NCBI RefSeq assembly: GCF_022655595.1
Contig: NZ_CP093379.1
Coordinates: 413,001-477,000, forward strand
DNA from: Ignatzschineria rhizosphaerae
GTDB lineage: Bacteria > Pseudomonadota > Gammaproteobacteria > Cardiobacteriales > Wohlfahrtiimonadaceae
DNA: 64,000 bases
Direction of reading: 5' to 3'
Shown: one piece after another, positions 26,676-34,307 of the stretch
Position numbering within the stretch: position 1 is the stretch's first letter
How the letters are laid out: every line of letters begins with the position of its first letter
The notes under the pieces: model-generated
Told to the model about the DNA's origin: nothing
The model's input: the letters and a program-made list of their open reading frames with translations, nothing else
Database searches by the model: none
Made by a program: the position numbers and the translations under genes

Positions 26676-27425
26676 GTGAGTGGTATAACCAGTTTTTTTG
26701 ATATTTTTACGAGTAGCTATTTTCAGGCAATGCTCGTAGCAGCAAAGACGACCATTTCATTGGCGATTGTTGCATTGGTTTTAGGTTTTTTATGGGCAAA
26801 TATCTTAGCGTTATTGGAGTTAAGCCGATGGCGTATTATTAGGTGGCCTGTCACATTCTTTGTCTCTATTATTCGCTCGCTTCCTGAGCTGATTGTGATT
26901 TTTTTAATTGGCCTTGGTTTACCATATCTCTTTTTAGAGTTTGAAGATGTTTTGCCGGAAAGTGTTGTTGATGCCTACTTTAATCTGCTAGATACCTATG
27001 GTGAGTTTCTTTTCTTTGGTTTGGGGGCTTTCGCGCTCTCTTTGATCTATGCATCTTACGCATCACAAACAATTCGTGGAGCGCTTCTTGCTGTCCCTAG
27101 AGATCAGTGGAATTCAGGAGCTGTTTTAGGGTTATCAAAACCTGCGACATTTTTCTATATTGTCATGCCGCAAATGTGGCGCCACGCTTTTCCAGGATTA
27201 AGTAATCAATGGTTGGTATTACTTAAAGATACTGCGCTTGTTTCATTAATAGGAGTTCATGAATTAATGAAAGAGACAGATTATATCTATAGTGCAACCG
27301 CTGATGGCTTTACTTGGTACGCTATGGCAGCGCTGATTTATCTTGTTATTTCGCTTGTGAGTCAAAAATTACAAGATTTACTCTACAACCGTATTACTAA
27401 ATACGATCAAGAGCCAGCGAAATAG
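26676..27425 (+). CDS. artQ: Arginine ABC transporter permease ArtQ
   Basis: About 249 residues from a GTG start at 26676, which has AGAGGA six bases ahead. The frame is open from a TTG at 26619 but that part lies inside the terminator hairpin. Inner-membrane permease with about five helices. The EAA loop is SGAVLGLSKPATFFYIVMPQ and the adjacent PGLSNQWLVLLKDTALVSLI is typical of ArtQ. N-terminal helix FQAMLVAAKTTISLAIVALV. It forms the channel with ArtM and is separated from it by only 9 bp. Confidence 0.9.
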   Translation: MSGITSFFDIFTSSYFQAMLVAAKTTISLAIVALVLGFLWANILALLELSRWRIIRWPVTFFVSIIRSLPELIVIFLIGLGLPYLFLEFEDVLPESVVDAYFNLLDTYGEFLFFGLGAFALSLIYASYASQTIRGALLAVPRDQWNSGAVLGLSKPATFFYIVMPQMWRHAFPGLSNQWLVLLKDTALVSLIGVHELMKETDYIYSATADGFTWYAMAALIYLVISLVSQKLQDLLYNRITKYDQEPAK

Positions 27426-27434
27426 GAGCGTACA

Positions 27435-28100
27435 ATGTTAGATCAGTTTATTTTTATTTTAGAAGGTGTACCGCTCAGTTTAGCTTTAACGATTGCGGCA
27501 CTCTTTTTTGGGTTTATCTTAGCGATTCTTTATACTGGTGTTTTAACGCTCTGGGAAGGAAAACTGCCGGCGAAGTTTATGCGAGGATTTATTATCTTCT
27601 TCACAGGAACGCCACTTTTAGTTCAAATCTTCCTCTTTTATACAGGCCCTGGGCAGTTTGAGTTTATTAAAAACAGCTTTTTATGGAGTCTATTTTCTCA
27701 AGCATGGTTTTGTGCGGTATTAGCGTTGTCATTAAACTCAGCAGCCTATACAGCACAGCTCTTTTATGGTGCGGTAAAGAATATCTCCAAAAATCAATGG
27801 GAAGCTTGTTTAGCATTAGGAATGAGCCGTTTTGAAGCGATGAAGATCTTGATCCCTTTAGCATTAAGAAGAGCCTTACCAAGTTATTCTAATGAGATAG
27901 TATTAATTTTTAAAAGTACATCCCTTGTGCAAGGAATTACGCTTTTAGATATTATGGGAAGAGCAAGAGAACTTTCAGGGCAAACTTATGATTCGATCAC
28001 TTATTATGCGATGGCAGGCGTTATTTATTTAGTAATCAATGCTATTTTGATTGTCATTGCAAAACTGATGGAAAAAAGAGCTTTAGCATTTGAGAATTAG
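27435..28100 (+). CDS. artM: Arginine ABC transporter permease ArtM
   Basis: 221 residues, the same length class as E. coli ArtM. Motifs: FFTGTPLLVQIFLFYTGPGQ, ALSLNSAAYTAQLFYGAVK, EAA loop EACLALGMSRFEAMKILIPL, YSNEIVLIFKSTSLVQGITL and end KLMEKRALAFE. All match ArtM. Preceded by AGGAGCGTACA. Last gene of the operon; no clear terminator was found in the 240 bp before tRNA-Ser. Confidence 0.93.
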   Translation: MLDQFIFILEGVPLSLALTIAALFFGFILAILYTGVLTLWEGKLPAKFMRGFIIFFTGTPLLVQIFLFYTGPGQFEFIKNSFLWSLFSQAWFCAVLALSLNSAAYTAQLFYGAVKNISKNQWEACLALGMSRFEAMKILIPLALRRALPSYSNEIVLIFKSTSLVQGITLLDIMGRARELSGQTYDSITYYAMAGVIYLVINAILIVIAKLMEKRALAFEN

Positions 28101-28340
28101 CTTTAAATATATGATTAAAGGGCATTATTGGGAGTAAGTTACTTAAGAGGCATGTAGAAAAGCTTTAATTATTTTAGAGCTCAAAAGGATTATTTTGAGA
28201 GGATTTGCGAGTCTTTTATGTATAGTTATTACTCTTTTAAATAATAAGTGCATATTGAGTTAATTTTAGGCTTTACATCTTGGAAAGAATTACTATAATA
28301 GTACGTCTATTCACTACTGAGGTAGCAGAATAAAAGATTA

Positions 28341-28431
28341 GGAAAAGTGGCCGAGCGGCTGAAGGCGCACCCCTGCTAAGGGTGTATACGTTAATAGCGT
28401 ATCGAGGGTTCGAATCCCTCCTTTTCCGCCA
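28341..28431 (+). tRNA. tRNA-Ser (anticodon GCT)
   Basis: 91 nt including an encoded CCA. Acceptor stem GGAAAAG with CTTTTCC, D arm GGCCGAGCGGCTGAAGGC, anticodon loop CTGCTAA (GCT, reading AGC and AGU), long variable arm (TATACGTTAATAGCGTA) typical of serine tRNA, and T arm GAGGGTTCGAATCCCTC. The 3' end and the following terminator form the left direct repeat of the genomic island. Confidence 0.97.
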
Positions 28432-28471
28432 TCTAAAGTGTCAAAAGCCCCTGTTTAAGGGGATTTTTGCT
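28429..28471. repeat. Left attachment repeat (attL) of the tRNA-Ser island
   Basis: 43 bp starting at the CCA of tRNA-Ser: CCATCTAAAGTGTCAAAAGC, CCCTGTTT and on through the tRNA terminator hairpin (AGCCCC with GGGGATTTTT). The same block recurs at 36593-36635 with about three differences. The repeat pair marks the island ends, 8164 bp apart. Confidence 0.82.
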
Positions 28472-28538
28472 TATGTGAGTTAGAGCGGTACTCATTAGTG
28501 TACTCATTAATGTTTTAGTGTAAGATGATTTTGATCAC

Positions 28539-28871
28539 TTAATGCTCAGTAGATTCCATCATATCTCTAATCCATCTCTCAATATCTTTTTGATACCATT
28601 TTCTTTTACCTCCAAATACTTTTGCCGGTGGGAATGTTCCAGCCGCTATATGCTCTGTGATCCATTTATCCCCTTGATCTACTAAATCCATCACATCATG
28701 AATATTTAAGAGTCTATACTGGCTTTTAGGGTTAATTTCATCAAACTTCTGATCAAGCTTTAATTCTAAGTTTTTAATAAGCTGAACAATATTCCCTGTG
28801 TTTAATAAATCCTCTTCTCGTTTTAGCTGTTCAGCTTTTAAAAGTTCCTGCATGACTGATATTCTGCTCAT
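28539..28871 (-). CDS. AlpA/excisionase-like DNA-binding protein
   Basis: 110 residues. The C-terminal half reads LLNIHDVMDLVDQGDKWITE, then HIAAGTFPPAKVFGGKRKWY and QKDIERWIRDMM, the MerR-like winged-helix pattern of AlpA and prophage excisionase/regulator proteins. The N-terminal half is a charged helix. Such proteins often sit beside the attachment site and control excision or integrase expression; here no integrase follows. Its ATG overlaps the stop of the upstream small gene as ATGA with AGGAGGT in front, so the two are translated together. Confidence 0.75.
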   Translation of the reverse strand: MSRISVMQELLKAEQLKREEDLLNTGNIVQLIKNLELKLDQKFDEINPKSQYRLLNIHDVMDLVDQGDKWITEHIAAGTFPPAKVFGGKRKWYQKDIERWIRDMMESTEH

Positions 28872-29071
28872 GCTACCTCCTTTAATCCCAATTTATTACT
28901 AATGATCTTTAATGCGTTCTTGTAAACGTAATCAGCTTTCTTTTGAGCTTCTGATTTTGATTTCAATCTTTCGCTCTTTCCTGCAAGATCTCCTATCCTT
29001 AAGATCGGTGAAATGGCGGCCTTCTCTTCTGCTTCAAGTATTCCAACAGGGGCAGGTACAACGATTACCAA
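28868..29071 (-). CDS. Small hypothetical protein coupled to the AlpA-like gene
   Basis: 67 residues if the TTG at 29071 is the start; no better start is seen. The sequence is basic and helical in its second half (SERLKSKSEAQKKADYVYKN, then ALKIISNKLGLKEVA). Not recognised. Support for it being real is the ATGA overlap with the AlpA-like gene and its Shine-Dalgarno within the last codons. The opposite strand also has a short open frame here, so this is a moderate-confidence call. Confidence 0.4.
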   Translation of the reverse strand: MVIVVPAPVGILEAEEKAAISPILRIGDLAGKSERLKSKSEAQKKADYVYKNALKIISNKLGLKEVA

Positions 29072-29173
29072 AGGGATTGTTGATACGGTGCAGAAGAGGA
29101 AAGAGCATGAGTGAGCTAAAATAGGTTTTTATTTGGAAAGTTACCCCCTGCTAAAAGCAAGGGGCGTAATTAG

Positions 29174-29325
29174 TTAATTAAGGTCTGGACAGTTTTTACC
29201 ATCGGGAGCGTACATTGCGGTTCCTCCCACGGTGTTGCCTGTTGGGATGTGGATTTTGCGATAAAAGCATTGCGTAGGCCCACCTCCAGCATAATCCAAG
29301 ACCCACATATACTCATCGTCTGACG
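29174..29325 (-). pseudogene. Remnant of an unrecognised protein gene
   Basis: An in-frame stretch of about 47 codons after a TAG, without a usable start, reading DEYMWVLDYAGGGPTQ, CFYRKIHIPTGNTVGGTAMY and APDGKNCPDLN. The composition looks like real protein, and the frame ends in a stop at 29176-29174. An alternative frame with a start at 29376 is open but reads as noise and runs into hicB. Most likely the 3' end of a gene whose front was deleted. Confidence 0.35.
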
Positions 29326-29335
29326 GGGCTCTCTA

Positions 29336-29740
29336 TTAAGGATTCTGCTCAATATATTTTTTAGCTGCTTTAGCAAGAAAGCTTGAGCGAGTATCAGGAT
29401 GCTGAGTTGTATATTGGTCTACTTCTTTGATGAGATACCTTGGCCAGCTAACATTAAATCGTTCAGGTTTAAGTGTATAAGCAGATGTATCAATATCAAC
29501 GGAGATCAGATCAGCTCCTTGATAGTCAGGATTAGTCTTGATCTCATCTAATGTGAGATGTTTAAAATCAGGCTCGATCCCATCTTCAAGAATTCCTTCA
29601 AGATGGAATTGGATTGCTTCTTTTGAGTTTAATACAGCTTCTTCTAATGTGTCACCATGAGAAAAAGCCCCCTCTAAGGATGGGATAGTTACTCCATAGG
29701 TACTATCTTCATCTTTATGAATCACTAAGTGAAATAACAT
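29336..29740 (-). CDS. hicB: HicB-family antitoxin
   Basis: 134 residues. The N-terminal part has the HicB partial RNase-H-like fold (FHLVIHKDEDSTYGVTIPSL, EGAFSHGDTLEEAVLNSKEA, IQFHLEGILEDG). The C-terminal part has a ribbon-helix-helix DNA-binding segment (RFNVSWPRYLIKEVDQYT, then RSSFLAKAAKKYI). ATG 29740 with AAAAAGGAGAAAACT in front is the start; the frame is open further up, but that part overlaps hicA. It neutralises HicA and should bind the two palindromes upstream of hicA. Confidence 0.92.
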   Translation of the reverse strand: MLFHLVIHKDEDSTYGVTIPSLEGAFSHGDTLEEAVLNSKEAIQFHLEGILEDGIEPDFKHLTLDEIKTNPDYQGADLISVDIDTSAYTLKPERFNVSWPRYLIKEVDQYTTQHPDTRSSFLAKAAKKYIEQNP

Positions 29741-29784
29741 AGTTTTCTCCTTTTTAAGATCATGTCTAGCAGTTGAAGGGCGGG

Positions 29785-29964
29785 CTAGATGCCCGCTTGC
29801 TTCATTATGTTTTTGACTGTTCCTTTCGGTAGGTCTTTCTTGGGGTGAGGGATTGTGACTCTTCCCGATTTGGTCGGATGTTTGAATTGATGATGTGAAC
29901 CTCTTGTTGCTACTAGATACCATCCATCTTTTTCAATCATCTTTATTAAATCTTTGCTATTCAT
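29785..29964 (-). CDS. hicA: HicA-family mRNA interferase toxin
   Basis: 59 residues, the normal tiny size: MNSKDLIKMIEKDGWYLVAT, RGSHHQFKHPTKSGRVTIPH, PKKDLPKGTVKNIMKQAGI. The GSHHQF segment holds the catalytic histidine of the double-stranded-RNA-binding-like fold, and the TIPHPKKDLPKGT motif is diagnostic. It cleaves mRNA when free of HicB. It precedes hicB by 44 bp, the standard order. A GC-rich hairpin (GCGGGC / GCCCGC, 29780-29796) spans its stop codon and may tune the toxin:antitoxin ratio. Start ATG 29964 with AGAGGAGATC. Confidence 0.93.
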   Translation of the reverse strand: MNSKDLIKMIEKDGWYLVATRGSHHQFKHPTKSGRVTIPHPKKDLPKGTVKNIMKQAGI

Positions 29965-29988
29965 GATCTCCTCTTTCTGTTTATCTTG

Positions 29989-30046
29989 TGTGTATTATTA
30001 CACATTAAATTGGTATAGTCAAAGTTTCTGTGTGTTTTTATACACA
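29989..30046 (-). promoter_or_regulatory. hicAB promoter with two palindromic operators
   Basis: Two matching palindromes, TGTGTA-N4-TACACA at 29989-30004 (perfect) and TGTGTT-N4-TACACA at 30031-30046 (one mismatch), with centres 42 bp apart, four helical turns. Between and over them on the minus strand is a good promoter: -35 TTGACT (30022-30017), 17 bp, -10 AATAAT (29999-29994). The left operator covers the -10, the right one lies upstream of the -35. This is a typical autoregulated toxin-antitoxin promoter. Confidence 0.75.
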
Positions 30047-30203
30047 CTTTTAACTTATAAAGATTCTCCAGATCTAATAGGACTTATTATTTCATGATGC
30101 CAATCAAGATATAAACTATTTGAATATTATTATATTGATAATATTAAAGGTTATAAGTATTCTTTGGAGTTACTTTTTGTGTTGAATAATTGGTTATATA
30201 TAT

Positions 30204-30437
30204 ATGAAAAAAATAGTTTTTTTATCAGCTTTAGCTCTAGTGCTAACTGCCTGTGGTGATGAGTACTCAAAATTTAGAAAGCTAACTGTGGATGACTATA
30301 AAGAGAATCCAGAGCTAAGAGAAGAAATGACAGCAATATGTAAATCAGGAAAGATCACAAATGGCCAAATGGAGGATTTTGAGATGTGTAGGAGAGCGTA
30401 CAAAGCTCATCCTAATTACCATAATTTTGGGCAATAA
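30204..30437 (+). CDS. Small lipoprotein, EexN-like
   Basis: 77 residues with a lipoprotein signal (MKKIVFLSALALVLTAC, cleavage before Cys17). The mature part VDDYKENPELREEMTAICKS and MEDFEMCRRAYKAH resembles EexN-type entry-exclusion lipoproteins of conjugative elements and related small phage or plasmid lipoproteins (pattern Y-x3-PELREE-x4-C-x(n)-C-x2-A). This would fit mobile-element origin, but the similarity is from memory and short. Followed by a terminator (AAGCCC / GGGCTT, 30463-30483) that begins a repeated cassette. Confidence 0.6.
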   Translation: MKKIVFLSALALVLTACGDEYSKFRKLTVDDYKENPELREEMTAICKSGKITNGQMEDFEMCRRAYKAHPNYHNFGQ

Positions 30438-30476
30438 TTAGAATATAACAGGATTGTATATGAAGCCCTTAACGGG

Positions 30477-30537
30477 CTTTTTTAACGCCCCAGCAAACCT
30501 AAACTTGAAAAGTTATGCCGATGGGTAATAATGCTTT
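30477..30537 (+). repeat. Terminator-promoter cassette, copy 1
   Basis: About 60 bp nearly identical to 34325-34384: terminator T run, AACGCCCCAGCAAACC, then a promoter with -35 TTGAAA (30505-30510), 16 bp AGTTATGCCGATGGGT, -10 AATAAT (30527-30532). It ends one island gene and starts the next (30562-31437). Confidence 0.72.
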
Positions 30538-30561
30538 TCATTGATTATGTGAGAGGTGGGT

Positions 30562-31437
30562 ATGAGTAGAAGTAAAACGCTATCAAAGTGTCAACAGTGG
30601 TTAGTTTTTATTGGAACTATAGTTTATGTTTTAGTGGTTTATTGCACTTTGTCTCTTTTTGTTGATGTGGTAAAGCTAGGTAGCGTTAAATTAGCATTAA
30701 TTACAGCTGCTGTAATGTGCTCTATATTTTCTGTGTATCAACTTATTGCCGATATCCCCAAAGGGATTGAGTGGAGAATAGAGAGAGTTGTTGGTTTTGC
30801 GTTAATTATGATTTTCTCTCTATTAATGGTTTTAGTTTGGGATGATTTGATTCAAAAAGAGGGTAACTTTGAGATTGTTACTGGAATAATGGGGATCTTG
30901 GTTTGGTTTGTTGCGTTGTATGGATTTGTTATTGCATTTTTAAACTATAAGAGAAAGTCAGGTGTTAGTCTTGAGTATGAAATAAATAGCAAAACTACTG
31001 ACCACCTAAATGTTTCTTTTTTTAACTTAAAAGACAGAGAGGTAACTATTTATGAGTTATTGCTTGAAGCGGGAAATCTGGATATAAGAGTTTCATTAAT
31101 GCAAGCACAAAAAGATGCAGATAAAGGGTTAAAGATAAGCCCCTATAGTAAAAAAGAGTATGAATTGAATTTGGCGCAAGTATATTGCTGTACGGGGGCT
31201 GTGAACGAGGAAAATCATTTTTTAGATATTCGGTACCTCTATAATCATGAGAAATATATTTCCAAAATAATAGCTTATACAAATCATGGGGAGACTGTAA
31301 TCAGAAAAAGATCTAGTAAAGGGCCGACCCTGCGAGGCGATATGTTACTGACCCCTATAAAGGCAAAACGAAATAGTAAGTTGATTCCTCCCCAAGATGA
31401 CAAAGGAAAGTGGGGAGTAAAAAAATATAGAGCCTAA
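30562..31437 (+). CDS. Unknown island membrane protein
   Basis: 291 residues from ATG 30562, preceded by GAGAGGTGGGT; a GTG at 30556 would add two residues. Four hydrophobic segments in the first 140 residues (about 13-37, 43-63, 78-98, 110-133), then a soluble C-terminal domain of about 150 residues with predicted beta strands (YEINSKTTDHLNVSFFNLKD, REVTIYELLLEAG) and a basic tail. Not recognised. Driven by the repeated promoter cassette just upstream. Membrane domain plus cytosolic domain is compatible with an island defence effector, but no motif supports that. Confidence 0.65.
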   Translation: MSRSKTLSKCQQWLVFIGTIVYVLVVYCTLSLFVDVVKLGSVKLALITAAVMCSIFSVYQLIADIPKGIEWRIERVVGFALIMIFSLLMVLVWDDLIQKEGNFEIVTGIMGILVWFVALYGFVIAFLNYKRKSGVSLEYEINSKTTDHLNVSFFNLKDREVTIYELLLEAGNLDIRVSLMQAQKDADKGLKISPYSKKEYELNLAQVYCCTGAVNEENHFLDIRYLYNHEKYISKIIAYTNHGETVIRKRSSKGPTLRGDMLLTPIKAKRNSKLIPPQDDKGKWGVKKYRA

Positions 31438-31545
31438 AAATCCCATGAGGCTTCGCTGGTATTGGCGGAGATTAAGGGGGTGGTTTAGTTTTGCATTTCT
31501 GAATTAACGCTCATATATTTATTCTGTGTTATAATTCAACTTCTG

Positions 31546-31603
31546 GTTTTGACACCTCATACTGAGGTTGATAATCCAGAAGGTTGATGCGTAAAGTTAC
31601 GCA
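31546..31603 (+). promoter_or_regulatory. Hairpin-rich leader before the 31636 gene
   Basis: Two consecutive strong hairpins. The first has outer arms TTCTGG / CCAGAA and inner arms ACCTCA / TGAGGT (31554-31568). The second is the near-palindrome TGCGTAA-AG-TTACGCA (31588-31603). ACCTGAGGT recurs at 31623-31631 over the ribosome site. They could be operators for the nearby HTH protein or an RNA leader; sequence alone does not decide. Confidence 0.5.
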
Positions 31604-31635
31604 CATTAATTATAAATTTAATACCTGAGGTGTGT

Positions 31636-32259
31636 ATGAAAAAAAATAAAACAGCAAAAGCTGTTGGCGTTAAGCATGGTGATGCAAATGTTATTAAGCA
31701 GGCGGTAGAAGAGGTTGCAAGATTAATTGAGGAGGGGATTCGCTATGCTGTTAAGGAAGAGCATTCTCCGCCTAATGCATCGGGAGTGTTGCGCTCAGTA
31801 AATTTAATAACAGAAGTGAGGCATAAACTCTCTGAAGAGCACGGCTGGACGAGTAAGAATTCTCGTGGAGCATCAATTAGCATTAGTCCTGAAAAGGAGA
31901 AGGCTTTAATTATTAGATCTGGCAACAAGTATACAGGGAACCCTAATGCTTCGGCTGACCAGGTTAGTACTAATAATAGAAAGATCTCCAAAACGGCTCG
32001 AGCCATTCACGACGGACAGTCAGAACTTGCTTTAACAGGTGGGACTGAGCTGCAAATTCTGCTGTACCGTTGTGATAAAGATGAGATGCGTATAGAAATC
32101 TCAACGATTAATGAGTTAGATGGTGAGACCATAAAATCATTAAGTAACAGGGAGTGTTACACTATTGATCTCGGCGGACGAATCACGAAGAACGAACGCT
32201 CTACTATTGGAGAACAAGAGCCTATTGTAGAAGAGATTGAAGTAAAAAGAAAGATATAA
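31636..32259 (+). CDS. Hypothetical protein upstream of the HTH-ImmA gene
   Basis: 207 residues from ATG 31636 (GTG 31630 would add two); GAGGTGTGT lies ahead. Soluble, basic at the N-terminus (MKKNKTAKAVGVKHGDANVI), then an acidic helix (KQAVEEVARLIEEGIRYAVK), a middle part with GASISISPEKEKALIIRSGN, and a strand-rich C-terminal half. Not recognised. Its neighbour is an ImmA/IrrE regulator (32384-33496) on the same strand; such regulators often accompany a toxin or effector gene. A terminator separates the two, so each has its own transcript end. Confidence 0.6.
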   Translation: MKKNKTAKAVGVKHGDANVIKQAVEEVARLIEEGIRYAVKEEHSPPNASGVLRSVNLITEVRHKLSEEHGWTSKNSRGASISISPEKEKALIIRSGNKYTGNPNASADQVSTNNRKISKTARAIHDGQSELALTGGTELQILLYRCDKDEMRIEISTINELDGETIKSLSNRECYTIDLGGRITKNERSTIGEQEPIVEEIEVKRKI

Positions 32260-32285
32260 TACTGCGAAGTATTAGACAATGAATG

Positions 32286-32317
32286 CAGAGGAGGTAGTTT
32301 AAATCTCCTCTGTTTTT
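32286..32317 (+). terminator. Terminator after the 31636 gene
   Basis: CAGAGGAG (32286-32293) with CTCCTCTG (32305-32312), loop of 11, then five T. Confidence 0.85.
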
Positions 32318-32383
32318 ATAGCTAAAATTACAAAAAGCTATAGAATATACTGATTTTTTAACTGTAGAATATAGGACACTAAA

Positions 32384-33496
32384 ATGCGTTTTAATCCAGA
32401 TAAGTTAGTTTTTGCGAGAGAACTACGAGGATATTCTCAAAAACAGTTAGCAGATAAATTAGAGGTATCCTCAAGAACTATTCACCATTATGAAAACGGT
32501 GAATACATACCAGATATTGAAAAATTATCTGAAACGTTAAGTATTGAAAAAGAGTTTTTTTATGGAAACTCATTTGAAGAAATATCTTCACAAAAAGTAA
32601 GCTTTAGAGCTCTATCTAAAATGACTCAGAGGGTAGAGCGGCAAGTTAATAGGAATTTAGAGACAGCAATTGAATTTAATGATTGGCTTGAGAGTAAGTT
32701 TGATCTAATTAAAGCAGACTTACCAGACCTTTCACTTTATGAGCCTCAAGCTGCAGCAATAGAGTTGCGTGAACAGTGGGGATTATCAAATAGGCCGATT
32801 GGGGATATGATTGCCTTGCTTGAAAAGCACGGTATTAGAGTATTTTCTTTAAATATTCCTGACTTAGCTTTAGATGCTTGTTGTACTTGGCGTAATGATA
32901 CTCCTTTTGTTTTCTTAAACTTGGGGAAGAGTGCTGAAAGAGTTCGATTTGATGCTGCTCACGAACTAGGACATTTAGTCATGGATGTCAATGGTTTTGC
33001 AAAAGGCAAAACACACCGTGAAACTGAAAAAGCAATGAATGAATTTGCTTCAGCATTCTTAATGCCAAAAGATACAGTGCAACAAAGAACACCAGAGTTT
33101 ATTACTGTAGATGATTTGATTACTTTGAAAAAAAATTGGAAAGTTTCTGTTGCAGCTCTTGCATATCGAATGCAAAGTTTAGGGCTTGTTTCAGAGTGGG
33201 TATATTCAAGGGTGCTATCCCCCGAAATGTCTAAGAGAGGATATAGAACTGAAGAGCCAGAAGGCATTCCAATGGAAACTTCTACTGTATTAACTCAAAT
33301 AGCAGAAATCTTAAAAGAAGATAAGATTTCACTTAAAATGATAACTAAGGAAATCGGAGCAACATCTGTTAACGATATTTCCTCATTTCTATTTGATATA
33401 GATTTCATGAAAGATTATGAGTTAAGTGTTGTTCACAATAAAGGAACAGTAGTTAAGAGTAGTCATAAGAAGCCTACATTAACTATAGTTAAATAA
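32384..33496 (+). CDS. XRE-family HTH protein with ImmA/IrrE metallopeptidase domain
   Basis: 370 residues. N-terminal HTH (residues 8-60: FARELRGYSQKQLADKLEVS, SRTIHHYENGEYIPDIEKLS). ImmA/IrrE (M78) domain at about 120-250 with the zinc motif FDAAHELGHLVMD (HELGH) and the downstream glutamate region EKAMNEFASAFLMPK. The family cleaves or sequesters repressors, as ImmA does to ImmR in ICEBs1, or acts as the antitoxin side of COG2856 modules. The C-terminal 90 residues are unassigned. Carries its own terminator. Context: same strand as the unknown 31636 gene; typical mobile-island regulator. Confidence 0.9.
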   Translation: MRFNPDKLVFARELRGYSQKQLADKLEVSSRTIHHYENGEYIPDIEKLSETLSIEKEFFYGNSFEEISSQKVSFRALSKMTQRVERQVNRNLETAIEFNDWLESKFDLIKADLPDLSLYEPQAAAIELREQWGLSNRPIGDMIALLEKHGIRVFSLNIPDLALDACCTWRNDTPFVFLNLGKSAERVRFDAAHELGHLVMDVNGFAKGKTHRETEKAMNEFASAFLMPKDTVQQRTPEFITVDDLITLKKNWKVSVAALAYRMQSLGLVSEWVYSRVLSPEMSKRGYRTEEPEGIPMETSTVLTQIAEILKEDKISLKMITKEIGATSVNDISSFLFDIDFMKDYELSVVHNKGTVVKSSHKKPTLTIVK

Positions 33497-33519
33497 TCAC
33501 TCAAAGCACATAAGCATAA

Positions 33520-33543
33520 AGCCTCCTAAATGGAGGTTTTTTT
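33520..33543 (+). terminator. Terminator after the HTH-ImmA gene
   Basis: GCCTCC pairs with GGAGGT around TAAAT, followed by seven T. Confidence 0.82.
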
Positions 33544-33634
33544 GATTATAAAACAATCATTTGCAAAAATTGAATAAATGCAATGTATGGTTACAGTTCA
33601 CTTCTTACAAAATTACTCAACATAGGAGGTGTAA

Positions 33635-33934
33635 ATGATTGATTTAAATAAAATTAAAATGCGCCCATTTGCCATGTTTGAGGCGAAAAGAGTAGCAATC
33701 GTAAGAAGATTGTTTAGACCTCTACTTTGCGGTATTTGTTGGCTGAGAGATCGTGCGCTTCGTTTTCTGGGTAGTTTTATTGCTAGCGACAGCAAGAAAC
33801 TACAAAATTATCGTGCTTACATATCTCAAAAAAGAATATTGCTTGATGCTATTCTTAACAAAAAAATATTCAGTGGTCGCTACCGATGTAATATCGGTGA
33901 AAATAGCGATGACGAACCTTTATTAATTTATTAG
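33635..33934 (+). CDS. Hypothetical basic island protein
   Basis: 99 residues with an excellent ribosome site (AGGAGGTGTAA, then ATG at 33635). Rich in Arg and Lys in the first 75 residues, with one moderately hydrophobic segment (RPLLCGICWLRDRALRFLGS) that might be a membrane anchor or an amphipathic helix. Not recognised. The strong start signal is the main reason to accept it as a gene; the overlapping minus-strand frame lacks such a site. Confidence 0.5.
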   Translation: MIDLNKIKMRPFAMFEAKRVAIVRRLFRPLLCGICWLRDRALRFLGSFIASDSKKLQNYRAYISQKRILLDAILNKKIFSGRYRCNIGENSDDEPLLIY

Positions 33935-34039
33935 TCGTTAATCGACTGCAGTTGCAGGTGCGAATTTAGAGTGCATACTAATGCTTGGTCTGACTTGTGA
34001 TCAAGTTATTTTTTAATAAATTATTTAAAGGGTTTTGTA

Positions 34040-34276
34040 ATGGTTAGAGATATTGAGGAACAGCGTATAGATTGTGAGAAGTGCCTAGATATGGGTTATA
34101 CGGTGTGCGAAACATGCGAGGGAAAAGGGCATGTTGCCTGCTCTTATTGTGTAGATAAGGGGGAAGACTTTACCTGTGATCATTGTGAGGGGGACAGAGT
34201 TGATAATTGTCCTGTCCACTGTGAAGGCGGTAATTTGCCCTGTGATTGCAATCGTGGAATCGATTGGGATCAATGA
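34040..34276 (+). CDS. Cysteine-rich mini-protein with DnaJ-like zinc motifs
   Basis: 78 residues with 13 cysteines, most in CxxC pairs: CEKC, CETCEGKGHVAC, SYC, CDHCEGD, CPVHCEGG and CDC. The CxxCxGxG spacing resembles the cysteine-rich zinc domain of DnaJ/Hsp40, but without the J domain or substrate-binding parts. Predicted to bind two zinc ions. AAAGGG lies eight bases before ATG 34040. No known stand-alone name. It could be an independent small regulator or chaperone cofactor carried by the island. Confidence 0.65.
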   Translation: MVRDIEEQRIDCEKCLDMGYTVCETCEGKGHVACSYCVDKGEDFTCDHCEGDRVDNCPVHCEGGNLPCDCNRGIDWDQ

Positions 34277-34307
34277 TTAACCAATGATCAGTATTTTTTG
34301 TAATAAG

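Noticed and set aside
28912-29124. Plus-strand 70-codon frame (and a second plus frame with a protein-like end) opposite the 28868-29071 gene
   Set aside because: No ribosome site; the minus-strand gene is preferred for its ATGA coupling to the AlpA-like gene. The call is not firm.
29741-29923. N-terminal extension of hicB
   Set aside because: It is the wrong frame across hicA; hicB has its own ATG and Shine-Dalgarno at 29740.
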